A stretch of DNA of 64,000 nucleotides from assembly GCA_964489835.1 (NCBI GenBank), contig CAZBBC010000004.1, positions 34,555-98,554 of the forward strand, in the 5' to 3' direction. The notes beneath the pieces were generated by a model. The model was given only the letters and a program-made list of their open reading frames with translations. It was not told the origin of the DNA and did not search any database. Positions 35,739 through 44,971 of this stretch are shown here, one piece after another (the first letter of the stretch is position 1; every line of letters starts with the position of its first letter). This DNA is from CAZBBC01 sp964489835 (GTDB lineage Bacteria > Calditrichota > Calditrichia > JAJRVZ01). A program made the position numbers and the translations under genes.

Positions 35739-36272
35739 TTTAACCAAGTCAAAATCAATAAAATCCACATGATGGAAGATGATAGCTTCCGGAGAATGCT
35801 CTTCCCCGTTACCTTCTTTGGAATGCATGGCAATGATGTGCATGACTTGTGGGGGTAAACCGTGCTTAAAGGCAAGCCCAACACCAATAAAAGGATGCCG
35901 GAGTTGTTTCCCATAATTGTCTTTATGTATTTTTCCATCCTGTTTTTTACTGAATTCAAACAATTTTCCCACATCTGCGAGCAAACTTCCAGCGACAAGA
36001 TAATCACGATTCACCGGCGTTTTCCGGGAACCATAGGCATTATCCAAAACAGTATTAACGGCGATAGCCATCTTAAGACAGGTACGAACATGCTCAATAA
36101 ATCCGATTTTTACCTTCTTTGCTAATAGTGTGAATGGCATATTTTGCAACTCCTCAACCGTCCAATTACGAAACTCCAAGGCCTCTGTCCAGCAGGCAAT
36201 CACTTTTGCACGTAGATCGCTATTTTCAATTTCATTTATTTCCGGAAGAAGTTCGAGTACTGGATTTTTCAT
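35736..36272 (-). CDS. HD-like domain protein of the citrate cluster
   Basis: A 178-residue soluble protein. It has the HD-phosphohydrolase pattern HVRTCLKMA ... GSLLADVGKLFEF ... HPFIGVGLAFKHGLPPQV ... IIAMHSKEG. In ordinary HD proteins the second motif is LLHDIGK; here the histidine is alanine (LLADVGK), so a metal ligand may be missing. The start at 36272 follows AAGGAG at 5-6 bases and is 10 bases after the citryl-CoA lyase stop, so it is tightly coupled to that gene. Its role in citrate metabolism is unknown. Hydrolysis of a nucleotide or CoA derivative, or a purely regulatory function, would fit. Confidence 0.75.
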   Translation of the reverse strand: MKNPVLELLPEINEIENSDLRAKVIACWTEALEFRNWTVEELQNMPFTLLAKKVKIGFIEHVRTCLKMAIAVNTVLDNAYGSRKTPVNRDYLVAGSLLADVGKLFEFSKKQDGKIHKDNYGKQLRHPFIGVGLAFKHGLPPQVMHIIAMHSKEGNGEEHSPEAIIFHHVDFIDFDLVK

Positions 36273-36282
36273 ATTTTTCTCC

Positions 36283-37059
36283 TTACAATTTTCTGTCCCC
36301 GGGACCATCATAGGCCACATCCGTAGGATGAATTTTACGCATTGGTTTATAGCGGGTCTTTTCTTCGTAAATATGGGCAACCAATCCCGGAACCCGGGCT
36401 ATCATAAAAAAGGCATTGGCAAAAATAACATCAAAATTCATTTCACATAATAATGCAGCAATAGCACCGTCCACGTTAAGGGGCAATTTTTTACCCAAAG
36501 ATTTTTCCAGTTCACTTTCTAAACTCTTGGCCAAAGCAATAAAATTACCAGAGATCTTTAGATCTTCAGCCAGCTGAAATAGTTTTTTTGTTCGTGGATC
36601 GTCGGTATGCAAACGATGCCCAAAACCTGAAAGACGCTTTTTTTGCAGGCGGTAATCAGAAATAACATGTCTCGCCGACTCGCTAAAATCACATCCACGG
36701 GCTATTTTATATGCCATTGCCTGATTAAGAATACGCATACATTCTTCGATAGCTCCGCCATGATATTGGGATATGGCCAGAATTCCTGCAGCCACAGAGG
36801 CATTTAATGCAGCACCGGTGGAAGCGACGGTAATAGCACTTAGTGCTGAAGGAGGCGTTGTACCGTGATCAATCGATGATACTAAAATAGCATCAATCAT
36901 TTTTCCGACATTTTCTTTTGGCAGTTCACCTTTAAATAATAAATGAATCATTTGGGCATAACTAACTTTACCGAGAAGGTCAACCAGGGGATAACCGCGA
37001 ATACTGATTTTATTTGGTTCGGTCTTGGTAATCGCAGTGGTCCAATGTAAATCTGACAT
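36283..37059 (-). CDS. Short citrate synthase-family protein, probably citryl-CoA lyase
   Basis: A 258-residue protein, much shorter than citrate synthase (about 370-430) but matching the stand-alone citryl-CoA lyase and the C-terminal module of ATP-citrate lyase. It keeps the citrate synthase residues: GFGHRLHTDDPRTKKL with the active-site histidine, NVDGAIAALLCEM with the aspartate, and the ARVPGLVAHIYEE segment. It should cleave citryl-CoA to oxaloacetate and acetyl-CoA. Paired with the divergent citF-like gene it could complete citrate cleavage. It starts 22 bases after the TrmB regulator. Confidence 0.85.
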   Translation of the reverse strand: MSDLHWTTAITKTEPNKISIRGYPLVDLLGKVSYAQMIHLLFKGELPKENVGKMIDAILVSSIDHGTTPPSALSAITVASTGAALNASVAAGILAISQYHGGAIEECMRILNQAMAYKIARGCDFSESARHVISDYRLQKKRLSGFGHRLHTDDPRTKKLFQLAEDLKISGNFIALAKSLESELEKSLGKKLPLNVDGAIAALLCEMNFDVIFANAFFMIARVPGLVAHIYEEKTRYKPMRKIHPTDVAYDGPGDRKL

Positions 37060-37081
37060 CTAATATCTCCTTTGTTTGGAT

Positions 37082-37849
37082 TCAATAGCTTTCAAATATC
37101 TCTAGGGCTTCCTTGCCGAATTTTGCCGCCATTCGAATGGTATAAATATCATGAATGATGTAATCTTTGGCCAGCAATACCAATCCTTTATTACTCGTCC
37201 ATAAAGCATTACTACTACCATCTTCCAGAAAATGAGCTAATACAACCTTTTCTTCATCAACTTCCAGAGCAGTTCTTCTCGCCCCTCTTTGCTGGCGAAT
37301 CTGATGTTCGCGGCCGTGTCTATATTCACGGCCAATCCCTAAAATACTCTTGCCATAATGAACGATAGACATTTGTACCCCGCGATCATGGGCACGATTT
37401 AAAGATTTTTTCATGCTGGTGACTTCCTCATCCCAAACAGAAAGATAGAGGGTGCCTTTAGCCTGGTCAATCGATTCTATCAAACGACGCATAATTTCCT
37501 GACGCCCGCTGACATTCCAAATGTAGTGATCCGTTGTTTGTTCATTTTGATAAGCGTCGTTAAGACCCTTACTAAGAATGTCAAATGTTCGCTGATAATC
37601 CCCTTTCAAACGGGCAATGATTTCGTCGGGGGCGATGGGGGTATATTTCGCCGGATCAGAATCAAGGGCCAATACAACTTCTTTTTCAACTAGTTTATTT
37701 AAAACCGGATATATTTTAGAAGCTGGTATTCCTGAATTTTTTGCTAACTCATAACCGGTAACATTACCATGTTTTAATAATGACAAATAAGCTATCGATT
37801 CATATTGTGTAAAATTCAGATGTTGTAAATGTGTCAATATATTTTTCAT
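37082..37849 (-). CDS. TrmB-family transcriptional regulator
   Basis: A 255-residue regulator. The N-terminal winged helix (about 10-75) has the TrmB form: LNFTQYESIAYLSLLKHGNVTGYELAK, then GIPASKIYPVLNKLVEKEVV. A coiled linker (about 85-115) leads to a C-terminal effector domain (about 115-250) with the phospholipase-D-like TrmB fold. The domain could sense a sugar or organic acid. It is divergent from citF across 130 bases with a palindrome, and is first gene of the minus-strand citrate operon. Confidence 0.88.
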   Translation of the reverse strand: MKNILTHLQHLNFTQYESIAYLSLLKHGNVTGYELAKNSGIPASKIYPVLNKLVEKEVVLALDSDPAKYTPIAPDEIIARLKGDYQRTFDILSKGLNDAYQNEQTTDHYIWNVSGRQEIMRRLIESIDQAKGTLYLSVWDEEVTSMKKSLNRAHDRGVQMSIVHYGKSILGIGREYRHGREHQIRQQRGARRTALEVDEEKVVLAHFLEDGSSNALWTSNKGLVLLAKDYIIHDIYTIRMAAKFGKEALEIFESY

Positions 37850-37882
37850 ATTGCATCAATTGCTTTCATTTATGTATATTAC

Positions 37883-37894
37883 CTACCCTGGTAG
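37883..37894. promoter_or_regulatory. Candidate operator between TrmB regulator and citF
   Basis: CTACC at 37883-37887 and GGTAG at 37890-37894 form a 12-base palindrome in the divergent spacer, and GTTAAC at 37902-37907 is another small palindrome. It is the most likely TrmB binding site for both transcripts. Not shown by anything beyond position and symmetry. Confidence 0.4.
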
Positions 37895-37979
37895 TTAATA
37901 AGTTAACCATGATTATTAAGATAATCAAAATCTTTTAATAAGATTTACCAAGAGTTATAAAGCAATCGGAGTCTAAAGG

Positions 37980-39527
37980 ATGAAAATGATAAAAAATGCG
38001 ATTGGACGGGAGATACCGGCCCAAACCGACGGGCATGAAAATATTCCGTTTAAAGGTCTTGGTAAACATCAGACCAAAGGACGAAAAACCGGTCCGCCGA
38101 TTCCTTCCGGAAAAGACTATAAAAATAAAGTATTAAAAAATCTGGATCAGGCTTTAGATAGGATGAACCTGTTTGATGGGATGACAGTTTCTTTTCATCA
38201 TCATCTTCGGAACGGTGATTATCTGGTAAATCTGGTGTTAGAAAAACTGGATACGCGGGGGCTAAAAAATGTCGTATTGGCACCATCGGCTCTTTTCCCT
38301 GTGCATGAACCAATTGTTGATTACATAAAGAGGGGAACTATCTCGCATGTTCTTGGATCGATGAATGGTCCGGTTGGTCGGCTTTGCAGCATGGGGGGTA
38401 TGAAAAAAACCGCATGCTTACGGTCGCATGGGGGGCGCTATCGGGCCATTCAGGATGGAGATCTGAAAATTGATGCTGCTTTTATCGCTGCTCCAACCGC
38501 TGATGTTCATGGAAATGCCAACGGTGTATATGGACCATCGGCATGTGGTCCATTGGGATTTGCGCTTGCCGATTCTCTCTATGCCGATCAGGTCACTGTT
38601 GTAACCGATCATCTGGTACCATTCCCCGCCTGGCCGTGGTCAATTGAAGGGGGTAATGTTGATTTTATTGTACCGATAGATAAGCTTGGTGATCCGGAAA
38701 AAATCGTATCCGGAACGACACAAATCACTACTGATCCTGATCGTCTGAAAATAGCATCCTTAGCCGCCCGGATCGTACGCGATTCGGGTCTTATCGATGA
38801 ACCGGAATTTTCTTTTCAGGCCGGTGCCGGGGGGATGTCGTTGGCCTTCATTCAATATGTGGCAGAGGATATGCGTCAGAAACAAGTTGTTGCTGATTTT
38901 GTTCGCGGTGGGTCTACCCAGGTACTGGTTGACATGTTAGAATCGGGATTGACAAAATTCATTCTTGACGGACAATCCTTCGATTTGGCGGGCGTTAAAT
39001 CTTTGCGGGAAAATCAAAATCATATCGAAACCAATCCCTTTGTATCCTATAATTACCATAGCAAAGGATGTTTTGCACCGCGGGTTAAAGCATCAGTTCT
39101 GGGAGCGACTGAAATCGATCTGGATTTTAATGTAAATGTAAATACACATTCGGATGGATGGTTACTGCATGGTATCGGTGGTTTTCAGGATGCCGCCGAT
39201 GCTTATATGACCATTATAACGGCGCCGCTTTATCGTAAAGCTCACCCGATTGTTGTCGAACATGTACATACGGTTACAGCACCTGGTGCAACCATTGATG
39301 TGCTTGTCACAGACCGGGGTATTGCTGTAAATCCTGATCGGGAAGATCTGGTTGATCGATTAAAGAAATCCGATTTACCCATTGTTACCATACAAAAATT
39401 ACATGAAGAAGCGATCAGCATTACCGGAAAACCGGAAGCGGCTAAACATAAAGAAAATATCGTTGCCTTAATCGAATGGAGAGATGGTACCATTATCGAT
39501 GCCGTAAGAGAAATTGATCCAGACTAA
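37980..39527 (+). CDS. citF: Citrate lyase alpha subunit (CoA-transferase)
   Basis: A 515-residue protein that matches CitF along its length: DGMTVSFHHHLRNGDYLVN, SHGGRYRAIQDGDLKIDAAFIAAP, GNANGVYGPSACGPLGFA, the FQAGAGGMSLAF loop, NPNHIE-like NQNHIETNPF, and VLVTDRGIAVNP. CitF transfers CoA or the acyl-carrier arm from acetyl to citrate. Complete citrate lyase also needs CitE, the CitD carrier and CitC/X/G for its prosthetic group; none is here. With the citryl-CoA lyase in the divergent operon, a transferase-plus-lyase pair using free CoA is likely. The start may be ATG 37980 or 37986. A related CoA-transferase for citramalate or itaconate cannot be excluded. Confidence 0.9.
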   Translation: MKMIKNAIGREIPAQTDGHENIPFKGLGKHQTKGRKTGPPIPSGKDYKNKVLKNLDQALDRMNLFDGMTVSFHHHLRNGDYLVNLVLEKLDTRGLKNVVLAPSALFPVHEPIVDYIKRGTISHVLGSMNGPVGRLCSMGGMKKTACLRSHGGRYRAIQDGDLKIDAAFIAAPTADVHGNANGVYGPSACGPLGFALADSLYADQVTVVTDHLVPFPAWPWSIEGGNVDFIVPIDKLGDPEKIVSGTTQITTDPDRLKIASLAARIVRDSGLIDEPEFSFQAGAGGMSLAFIQYVAEDMRQKQVVADFVRGGSTQVLVDMLESGLTKFILDGQSFDLAGVKSLRENQNHIETNPFVSYNYHSKGCFAPRVKASVLGATEIDLDFNVNVNTHSDGWLLHGIGGFQDAADAYMTIITAPLYRKAHPIVVEHVHTVTAPGATIDVLVTDRGIAVNPDREDLVDRLKKSDLPIVTIQKLHEEAISITGKPEAAKHKENIVALIEWRDGTIIDAVREIDPD

Positions 39528-39604
39528 TTGGGCCAATTTTAATATTATATATTTTTATTTAAATTAATCAACCAGATTCATACTGTTTTTAGATGAAGGA
39601 CAAT

Positions 39605-40851
39605 ATGAAAATAACACCCATTAATTACGAAGTTGTTAAACGAAATATTAAAGAAAGCAATTTTTCCAGTATGGGAAAAGCTTCGATACGAGAGATAAAA
39701 AAACTGGTGGATAATATTGAGACAGAAACCGGAGAAAAATATATCCGTATGGAAATGGGAGTTCCCGGATTACCGCCGGTGCAGATTGGCGTTGATGCAG
39801 AAATTTCCGCTCTCAGACAAGGTGTTGCGGCTATCTATCCTGATATATATGGTATCCCATCCTTAAAAAGGGAGATCAGCCGGTTTGTAAAAAATTTTAT
39901 CGATATTGATGTCAGGGAAGAATGCTGCCTGCCAACGGTTGGATCAATGCAGGGCAGTTTTGCTGCTTTTATTACCGCTAACCGGATGTATACGGAAAAA
40001 GACACCACATTATTTATTGATCCGGGCTTCCCGGTCCATAAGCAGCAATTAAAAGTTCTCGGTCAAAAATGGGAATCATTTGACGTTTATGACTACCGGG
40101 GCGATAAGCTGAAACAAAAATTGGAATCATATCTACAAAGGGGCAATATTTCATGTCTTCTGTATTCTAATCCAAATAATCCCTCCTGGATTTGTTTTAC
40201 AGAGAAAGAGCTGAAAATTATAGGAGAGCTGGCCTCTAAATACAACGTTATAATTATTGAAGATCTGGCCTATATCGCCATGGATTTTCGTCAGGACCTG
40301 TCGAAACCCGGTATCCCCCCTTTCCAACCAACAGTTGCCAGATATACGGATAACTATATCTTACTCATCTCGAGTTCGAAAGCTTTTAGTTATGCCGGTC
40401 AACGGGTGGGAATGATGGTCATTTCAGACAAACTCTATGAGAAACGATTCCAAGGTCTTAAACAATATTTTTCTTCCGACCAGTTTGGGTATGCGATGGT
40501 ATTTGGTACCGTTTATGCACTGAGTGCCGGAATAACCCATTCCTCACAGTACGCCCTGGCTGCTATCCTGAAAGCGGTGAATGATGGCTGTTACAATTTC
40601 GTAGAAGTTGTCAGGGAATATGGGGAAAAAGCAAAGATAATGAAGACCCTGTTCAGAAATAATGGCTTTCAAATTGTATATGATAAAGATGAAGATGAAC
40701 CCATTGCCGACGGATTTTATTTTACATTCTCATATCCCGGTTTCAGCAGCAATGAATTATTGCATGAACTGATCTATTATGGCATTAGTGCCATCTCCCT
40801 AGAGATCACCGGCAGCACCCGTTTGGAAGGTATCCGGGCCTGTGTTTCACT
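39605..40851 (+). CDS. Class I/II PLP-dependent aminotransferase (3' end in gap)
   Basis: At least 415 residues before the N-run. Fold-type I aminotransferase with PLP Schiff-base lysine in LLISSSKAFSYAGQRVG, the aspartate/tyrosine of IIEDLAYIAMDF, the NPNNPSW motif and GSMQGSFAAF for phosphate binding. It resembles aspartate/aromatic aminotransferases; amino-acid specificity is not clear. The ATG at 39605 follows AGGA at 4 bases; an in-frame ATG at 39593 is possible. The C-terminal end and stop lie in the 100-N gap. Its position downstream of citF could be coincidence. Confidence 0.87.
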
Positions 40852-40951
40852 NNNNNNNNNNNNNNNNNNNNNNNNNNNNNNNNNNNNNNNNNNNNNNNNN
40901 NNNNNNNNNNNNNNNNNNNNNNNNNNNNNNNNNNNNNNNNNNNNNNNNNNN
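40852..40951. other. Scaffold gap of 100 Ns
   Basis: Exactly 100 undetermined bases, the usual convention for a gap of unknown size. It removes the end of the aminotransferase and the beginning of the TldD gene. Confidence 0.99.
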
Positions 40952-42459
40952 GTTCGAAAGGTCTTGTAGCAGCCGGGATGGTCCCGTATTTTTTAAAAGC
41001 CAATGTAGGGAGAGCCTTTGCTATGCCCAATGCAAATGAAATGAATTTACAGAATTATTATGATCACTTTGGAGTTACTGATGCCGTTATCCGGGAGGTA
41101 ATCACCAATGGATTATCAAAAGGTGGAGACTATTGCGATGTTTATTTTCAGCACAAAATCGAAAATTATATCGGTCTTGAGGACAAAGCGGTTAATCGTG
41201 CCTATAGCAATGTTGATTTTGGTGTTGGTATCCGCGTATTAAAAGGTGATCAAACCGGATTCTCATTTACGGAGGAGATTACCCCACAGGCAATGAAACT
41301 TGCGGCCAAAACAGCAGCAAATATTGCCGATTCAAGCAAAAAAGCTGAGATTGCTCCTCTAAATCTTCACACTCATCCCAATTATTATCCCATTGAAACA
41401 CCATGGGAAGATGTTGGTATCGATGAAAAAATTCCATATTTACAAAAGATAAATGAAAAGGTCTTTGCCAAAGATGAACGCGTGATCAAGTCAAATCTTT
41501 GGTTTATCAACGGTTCAAGTTATATATTGATAGCGAACTCAGAAGGACGCATTGTATATGACTATCAACCGATGGGAATGATTTATGTTAACTGTGTTGC
41601 TGAGCAAAATGGTCAACGGGAACAGAATTCATTTAATTTGTCCGGTAGACGAGGTATTGAGTTTTTTACACCAAAAAACATCGAGCGTCTGGCTGACGAA
41701 GCCGTTAATCGTACAGTTGCCCTCTTTGAGGCGGTTAAACCGGATGCGGGGGAAATGGAAGTAGTTCTTGCTGCTGGTAGTTCCGGTATTCTCCTTCATG
41801 AAGCGATCGGTCATGGAATGGAGGCGGATTTCAATCGCAAAGAGATTTCAATATTCAGTGATAAGATTAACAAACCGGTGGCAGAAAAATTTGTAACCAT
41901 CGTCGATGACGGCCGAGATAAAAACAGTCGTGGATCGATAAACATTGACGACGAGGGTCAGGACACAGAAAGAACTTATCTTGTTGAAAACGGTATATTA
42001 CGCAGTTATTTACACGACAGAATAAGCGCCAATTATTATAAGGTTAAACCTACCGGAAGCGGACGCCGGCAATCCTTCCGTTATCCTGCACTTCCCCGGA
42101 TGAGTAATACCTATATGTTACCCGGTCCTCACAAAAAAGAAGAAATTATCAATTCGGTTAAAAAGGGAATTTATGCAGAGATTTTTACAAATGGCCAGGT
42201 TTTTATTGGTGCCGGAGACTTCACATTTTATGTCAAATCAGGATCTCTGATAGAAAACGGTAAACTTACCCGGCCGATAAAAGATGTCAACATTATAGGA
42301 AATGGTCCGCAGGTGCTTAAAGATATCGTCATGGTCGCAGATGATCTGAAAATGGCTGAGGGTGGATGGACCTGTGGAAAGAACGGACAGAGTGTCCCGG
42401 TATCAATGGGGCTACCTACCGTCAAAGTCTCGAAAATTACGGTTGGTGGCGTTAGTTAG
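40952..42459 (+). CDS. tldD: TldD-family metallopeptidase with a Tat-like signal (5' end in gap)
   Basis: A TldD homologue with the zinc motif HEAIGH, 274-279 counted from the ATG at 40978. The frame stays open upstream to the gap and reads SKGLVAAGMVPYFLKANVGR, a hydrophobic stretch typical of the second half of a twin-arginine signal peptide, followed by AFAMPNA as cleavage site. The RR motif and real start should lie in the gap, so this is an exported TldD rather than the usual cytoplasmic one. The paired TldE gene follows after 57 bases. TldD/TldE together degrade flexible peptides. Confidence 0.87.
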
Positions 42460-42516
42460 GATATTTTTTGGAATTAGAACAAATCTAAATAACAACTGAT
42501 AATATGAGGACATAAA

Positions 42517-43839
42517 ATGGGTACTATGAATAAATTAGAAATTGCCAGCTGGGCAATGAAACAGACATTAAAGGAAGGCGCCGATGAAGCTTCGGCTTCT
42601 ATTGTCAACCAGCGTCAGGTCGACATTGAATTTCGTGATAAGAAATTGGAAAAACTCAGTGAATCAACGCAAAACGCTCTCACCCTGGAAATTTATTCTG
42701 ATTTCAGATATTCCAATCATTCTACGAATGATTTAAGAAAAGAATCATTGGAAAAATTTGTAAAAGAAGCTGTTTCAACGACCAAATATTTAACTCAGGA
42801 TAATTATCGTGCCTTGCCTGATGCGAAATATTACCCGGAGAAAACAAGCGGTGATTTAAAGTTAAAGGATCAATCATATCCAAAGATTGAGCCATCAGAA
42901 CGGGTAGTTATGGCCAGGGAAATAGAAAGTGCGGCCATGGGGATTAGTGACAAGATTATTTCCACCACGGCCGGTTATAGTGATATCTATTATGAAACGG
43001 CAAGAGTGCATAGTAATGGATTTTCCGGTGAATCTCAAGGAACGATGTTTTTTGCCGGGGCTGAGGTAACCGTAAGAGATGGTGAAAGCGGCCGTCCGTC
43101 CGATTGGTATTGGGGGAGTACCCGATATCTAAAGGATCTGCCTCCAACGGTGTTTCTGGGTGAAGAAGCGGCCAGGAGGGCCTTACGAAAAATTAATCAG
43201 AAAAAAATAGAATCCGGGCAATACCACATGATTGTTGAAAACCGCGTGGGTAGAACCTTAATGGGAATGTTTCAACGACCCATGAGTGCAAGAGCCTTGC
43301 AACAGAAAAGTTCGTTTTTAGAGGGAATGCTTAACAAAAAAGTTGCCTCTGAAAAATTGACCGTAATTGACCATCCATTCCTGGAAAAAGGACTCGGATC
43401 GCGGTTTTATGATGATGAAGGAATTGCTGCAAAAAAACGGGTAATGATAGAAAAAGGCATTCTCAGAAATTATTATATTGACAATTATTATGGTAAAAAA
43501 CTGGGCATGGAACCAACGTCCGGTTCTACTTCAAACATCGTTTTTGATTATGGATCAAGGAGCTGTGAGGAGATGGTTAAATCCTTAGATCATGGTATCT
43601 TTGTGACAGCTTTTATTGGCGGTAATTCTAATGCTACCACCGGAGATTTTTCCTTTGGCATTGTTGGATTGCTCATTGAGAAAGGTGAAATCGTGCAACC
43701 GGTTAATGAAATGAATATATCCGGTAATGCGAAGGAATTCTGGAATAAATTAATTGAGGTAGGGAATGATCCCTATCTATTCTCCTCACAAAGACTCCCC
43801 AGCATGCAGTTTGAAAACGTACAATTTAGTGGCTTATAA
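42517..43839 (+). CDS. pmbA: TldE/PmbA-family protein, partner of TldD
   Basis: A 440-residue TldE/PmbA protein that forms the non-catalytic or regulatory half of the TldD-TldE protease and lacks the HExxxH motif. Features are the N-terminal A/B domains and ALQQKSSFLEGMLNKKV, then LGSRFYDDEGIAAKKRVMIEKGILRNYY and GNSNATTGDFSFGIVGLLIEKGE. GAGGA sits 7 bases before the ATG. Unlike its partner it has no visible signal peptide, so the two may be exported together or the partner may be processed differently. A strong terminator follows. Confidence 0.88.
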   Translation: MGTMNKLEIASWAMKQTLKEGADEASASIVNQRQVDIEFRDKKLEKLSESTQNALTLEIYSDFRYSNHSTNDLRKESLEKFVKEAVSTTKYLTQDNYRALPDAKYYPEKTSGDLKLKDQSYPKIEPSERVVMAREIESAAMGISDKIISTTAGYSDIYYETARVHSNGFSGESQGTMFFAGAEVTVRDGESGRPSDWYWGSTRYLKDLPPTVFLGEEAARRALRKINQKKIESGQYHMIVENRVGRTLMGMFQRPMSARALQQKSSFLEGMLNKKVASEKLTVIDHPFLEKGLGSRFYDDEGIAAKKRVMIEKGILRNYYIDNYYGKKLGMEPTSGSTSNIVFDYGSRSCEEMVKSLDHGIFVTAFIGGNSNATTGDFSFGIVGLLIEKGEIVQPVNEMNISGNAKEFWNKLIEVGNDPYLFSSQRLPSMQFENVQFSGL

Positions 43840-43863
43840 AATACATCCAACAAGGTCTGATAT

Positions 43864-43902
43864 ATATTCCTTATCCTCCCGGGGATGAGGAATATTTTTT
43901 TT
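43864..43902 (+). terminator. Rho-independent terminator of the tldD-tldE operon
   Basis: A 13-base stem, ATATTCCTTATCC (43864-43876) with GGATGAGGAATAT (43883-43895), one G-U pair, loop TCCCGG, followed by a run of about eight Ts (43895-43902). It lies 24 bases after the tldE stop. The ATG at 43885 lies within its stem, which argues against it as the start of the next gene. Confidence 0.85.
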
Positions 43903-43944
43903 ACCCCATTTTTAATCATAAGTTTAGTAAATCAGGAGGTTCTC

Positions 43945-44952
43945 ATTTTAAAAGTATTGTTTATCGGGGGTACTGGTGTGATCAGCTCCGCTTGCACGCA
44001 GCTTTGTATCGAAAAGGGTATCAATCTCTATTTATTAAATCGTGGTATTTCACAACGTCCTGTCCCTAGCGGTGCTCAATTAATAAAAGCAGATATCAGG
44101 GGAAAAAATCAAGTATTAACTCTGCTTGATAAGCATCAATTTGATGTTATCGTTGATTGGATTGCTTATATTCCTGAGCATGTGAAAAATGATGTGGGAT
44201 TATTTAAAAACAAAACATCTCAATATATTTTTATCAGCTCAGCCTCAATTTATCAAAAGCCTCCTGGTCACCTTCCGATTCGAGAGACAGAACCACTGAA
44301 TAATCCATTCTGGGATTACTCACAACAAAAAATTCATTGTGAAAATTATTTAATGGAATTATTTAAAAACGAACGCTTTCCGGTGACTATCGTACGTCCG
44401 TCACATACTTACGATCGAACAAAGATCCCTATTCATGGCGGATATACGACAATCGATCGAATGATAAAGAAGAAAAAAATAATAGTTCATGATGCAGGAA
44501 CATCCCTCTGGACGCTTACGCATCATAAGGATTTTGCGCAGGGTTTTCAGGCACTGATCGGTAATAAAGAAGCGATTGGAGAAGCCTATCACATTACTTC
44601 CGATGATGTTCTCACCTGGGATCAAATCTGTGTGATAATGGGCGAGACTGCGGGCGTGGAGCCTCAACTTATACATATTCCATCGGATTTTATCAGACAA
44701 TTTGATAAAGATTGGGGGGATGGATTATTAGGGGATAAAGCACATAGCATGATTTTTGATAACAGTAAAATTAGAGGTATCAATCCTGAGTTTAAAACCA
44801 ATATTTCATTCCGGGAAGGAGCCAAAGAGATCATTTCCTGGTATTTTGAAAAAAAGTCAAGGCAGCGGGTTGACCCGTTGAAAAATCAGAAGATGGATGA
44901 AATTATTGGCGCTTATGAATCAAAGGCAGGAAAACTATCTGAACGGGTGTAA
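43945..44952 (+). CDS. NAD-dependent epimerase/dehydratase, probable ATT start
   Basis: About 335 residues of an extended SDR protein. It starts ILKVLFIGGTGVISSACTQL with the Rossmann GGTGxI loop, has VDWIAYIPEHV and FISSASIYQK with the catalytic serine, and a WDYSQQKIHCE tyrosine/lysine region. It is a sugar-nucleotide or RNA-binding-like epimerase of uncertain substrate. An AGGAGG at 43934-43939 is followed 5 bases later by ATT (43945), then the beta strand. The only upstream ATG (43885) is inside the terminator stem, so a rare AUU start, or the TTG at 43957, fits best. Confidence 0.8.
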   Translation: MLKVLFIGGTGVISSACTQLCIEKGINLYLLNRGISQRPVPSGAQLIKADIRGKNQVLTLLDKHQFDVIVDWIAYIPEHVKNDVGLFKNKTSQYIFISSASIYQKPPGHLPIRETEPLNNPFWDYSQQKIHCENYLMELFKNERFPVTIVRPSHTYDRTKIPIHGGYTTIDRMIKKKKIIVHDAGTSLWTLTHHKDFAQGFQALIGNKEAIGEAYHITSDDVLTWDQICVIMGETAGVEPQLIHIPSDFIRQFDKDWGDGLLGDKAHSMIFDNSKIRGINPEFKTNISFREGAKEIISWYFEKKSRQRVDPLKNQKMDEIIGAYESKAGKLSERV

Positions 44953-44971
44953 ACAGAATACAGGGAGTTAT

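Noticed and set aside
43885..43944. ATG at 43885 as start of the epimerase
   Set aside because: It lies inside the stem of a strong terminator and the added residues look unlike the family; the ribosome binding site is downstream at 43934.
44897..44971. ATG at 44897 as start of the HI0933 flavoprotein
   Set aside because: It would overlap the epimerase gene by 56 bases, and a ribosome site and TTG fit the FAD-binding start at 44972.
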